In this document: piece after piece, positions 5,224 through 5,298 of the stretch
Position numbering within the stretch: the first letter of the stretch is position 1
How the letters are laid out: each line of letters starts with the position of its first letter
NCBI GenBank assembly: GCA_900555635.1
Contig: USLU01000159.1
Coordinates: 1 to 5,298, forward strand
Origin: an uncultured Bacteroides sp.
Lineage (GTDB): Bacteria; Bacteroidota; Bacteroidia; Bacteroidales; Bacteroidaceae
Direction: 5' to 3'
DNA: 5,298 nucleotides
Made by a program: the position numbers and the translations under genes
Notes under the pieces: generated by a model
What the model was told of the DNA's origin: nothing
What the model saw: only the letters and a program-made list of their open reading frames with translations
Databases searched by the model: none

Positions 5224-5231
5224 CAAAGATA
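5224..5231 (-). promoter_or_regulatory. -7 element of the MATE operon promoter
   Basis: On the minus strand TATCTTTG matches TAnnTTTG exactly, 20 bp before the chosen ATG at 5204, so the transcript should start near 5217 with a leader of about 13 nt. No clear TTTG lies 19-21 nt upstream. The box nearly touches the in-frame ATG at 5234, which is why that upstream start is rejected. Confidence 0.6.
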
Positions 5232-5272
5232 CAAAAAAGAGATGGATTACAGGATATATGAGAAAAGTTTCG

Positions 5273-5280
5273 TATTTTTG
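5273..5280 (+). promoter_or_regulatory. Candidate -7 element of a divergent gene beyond the right edge
   Basis: TATTTTTG on the plus strand fits TAnnTTTG; a transcript would start near 5287 and leave the window. No -33 element is seen at the right distance, and the sequence is T-rich, so this could be chance. Its position, divergent from the MATE promoter, is what a head-to-head gene pair would show. Confidence 0.33.
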
Positions 5281-5298
5281 CCTCCAAAATTGAGTTAA

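Noticed and set aside
5116..5298. Plus-strand reading frame of 60 codons reaching toward the right edge
   Set aside because: Its first half is antisense to the MATE N-terminus and its second half covers the divergent promoter region; it ends in a TAA at the window edge.

Overview
The window looks like chromosomal DNA of a Bacteroides-type bacterium (Bacteroidota). Base composition is moderately AT-rich. Several gene starts are preceded by the Bacteroidota -7 element TAnnTTTG (CAAAnnTA when read on the other strand), most start codons lack a strong Shine-Dalgarno sequence, and the proteins have the flavour of gut Bacteroides families. No tRNA, rRNA, CRISPR array or complete insertion sequence is visible. 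Genus-level assignment is inference.

Layout from left to right. Positions 1-64 (minus) may be the first 21 codons of a gene that leaves the window. Positions 65-395 hold a short reading frame with a good ribosome binding site (125-211), a long-loop stem flanked by A and T runs (160-241), and a cold-shock-domain-like reading frame (GTG at 243, open from 162). One nucleotide removed from a run of seven A would join the two frames. Positions 396-1996 (minus) are a complete hipBA module: an XRE-type antitoxin/repressor overlapping a HipA-type serine/threonine kinase by 4 bp. Its promoter lies between two arms of a perfect 11-bp inverted repeat, probably the autoregulatory operator. Positions 2029-2439 have no convincing intact gene, only a possible gene remnant on the minus strand. 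At 2414-2471 a well-formed Bacteroides promoter, overlapped by an 11-bp hairpin/operator-like repeat, drives a cysteine-rich 144-residue protein of DUF6078 type (2496-2930, plus).

Between that gene and the convergent one on its right lies the most striking non-coding structure: an 86-bp almost perfect palindrome (2986-3071). It is built from four 19-nt modules spaced 22-23 bp apart. To its right is a minus-strand two-gene unit. A MATE-family multidrug/Na+ antiporter (3843-5204) is transcribed first, and an uncharacterised 249-residue soluble protein (3082-3831) follows after only 11 bp. The last ~90 bp are a divergent promoter region for the MATE gene and probably for a gene beyond the right edge.

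Functionally, hipBA is a self-contained toxin-antitoxin or persistence-type module, and the MATE operon is a transport unit with an unknown partner. The DUF6078 gene is a single-gene transcription unit. Nothing in the sequence ties these three units into one pathway. The points most worth follow-up are the 86-bp modular palindrome, the operator-like repeats at the hipBA and DUF6078 promoters, and the possible frameshifted cold-shock-like gene that runs antisense into the end of hipA.
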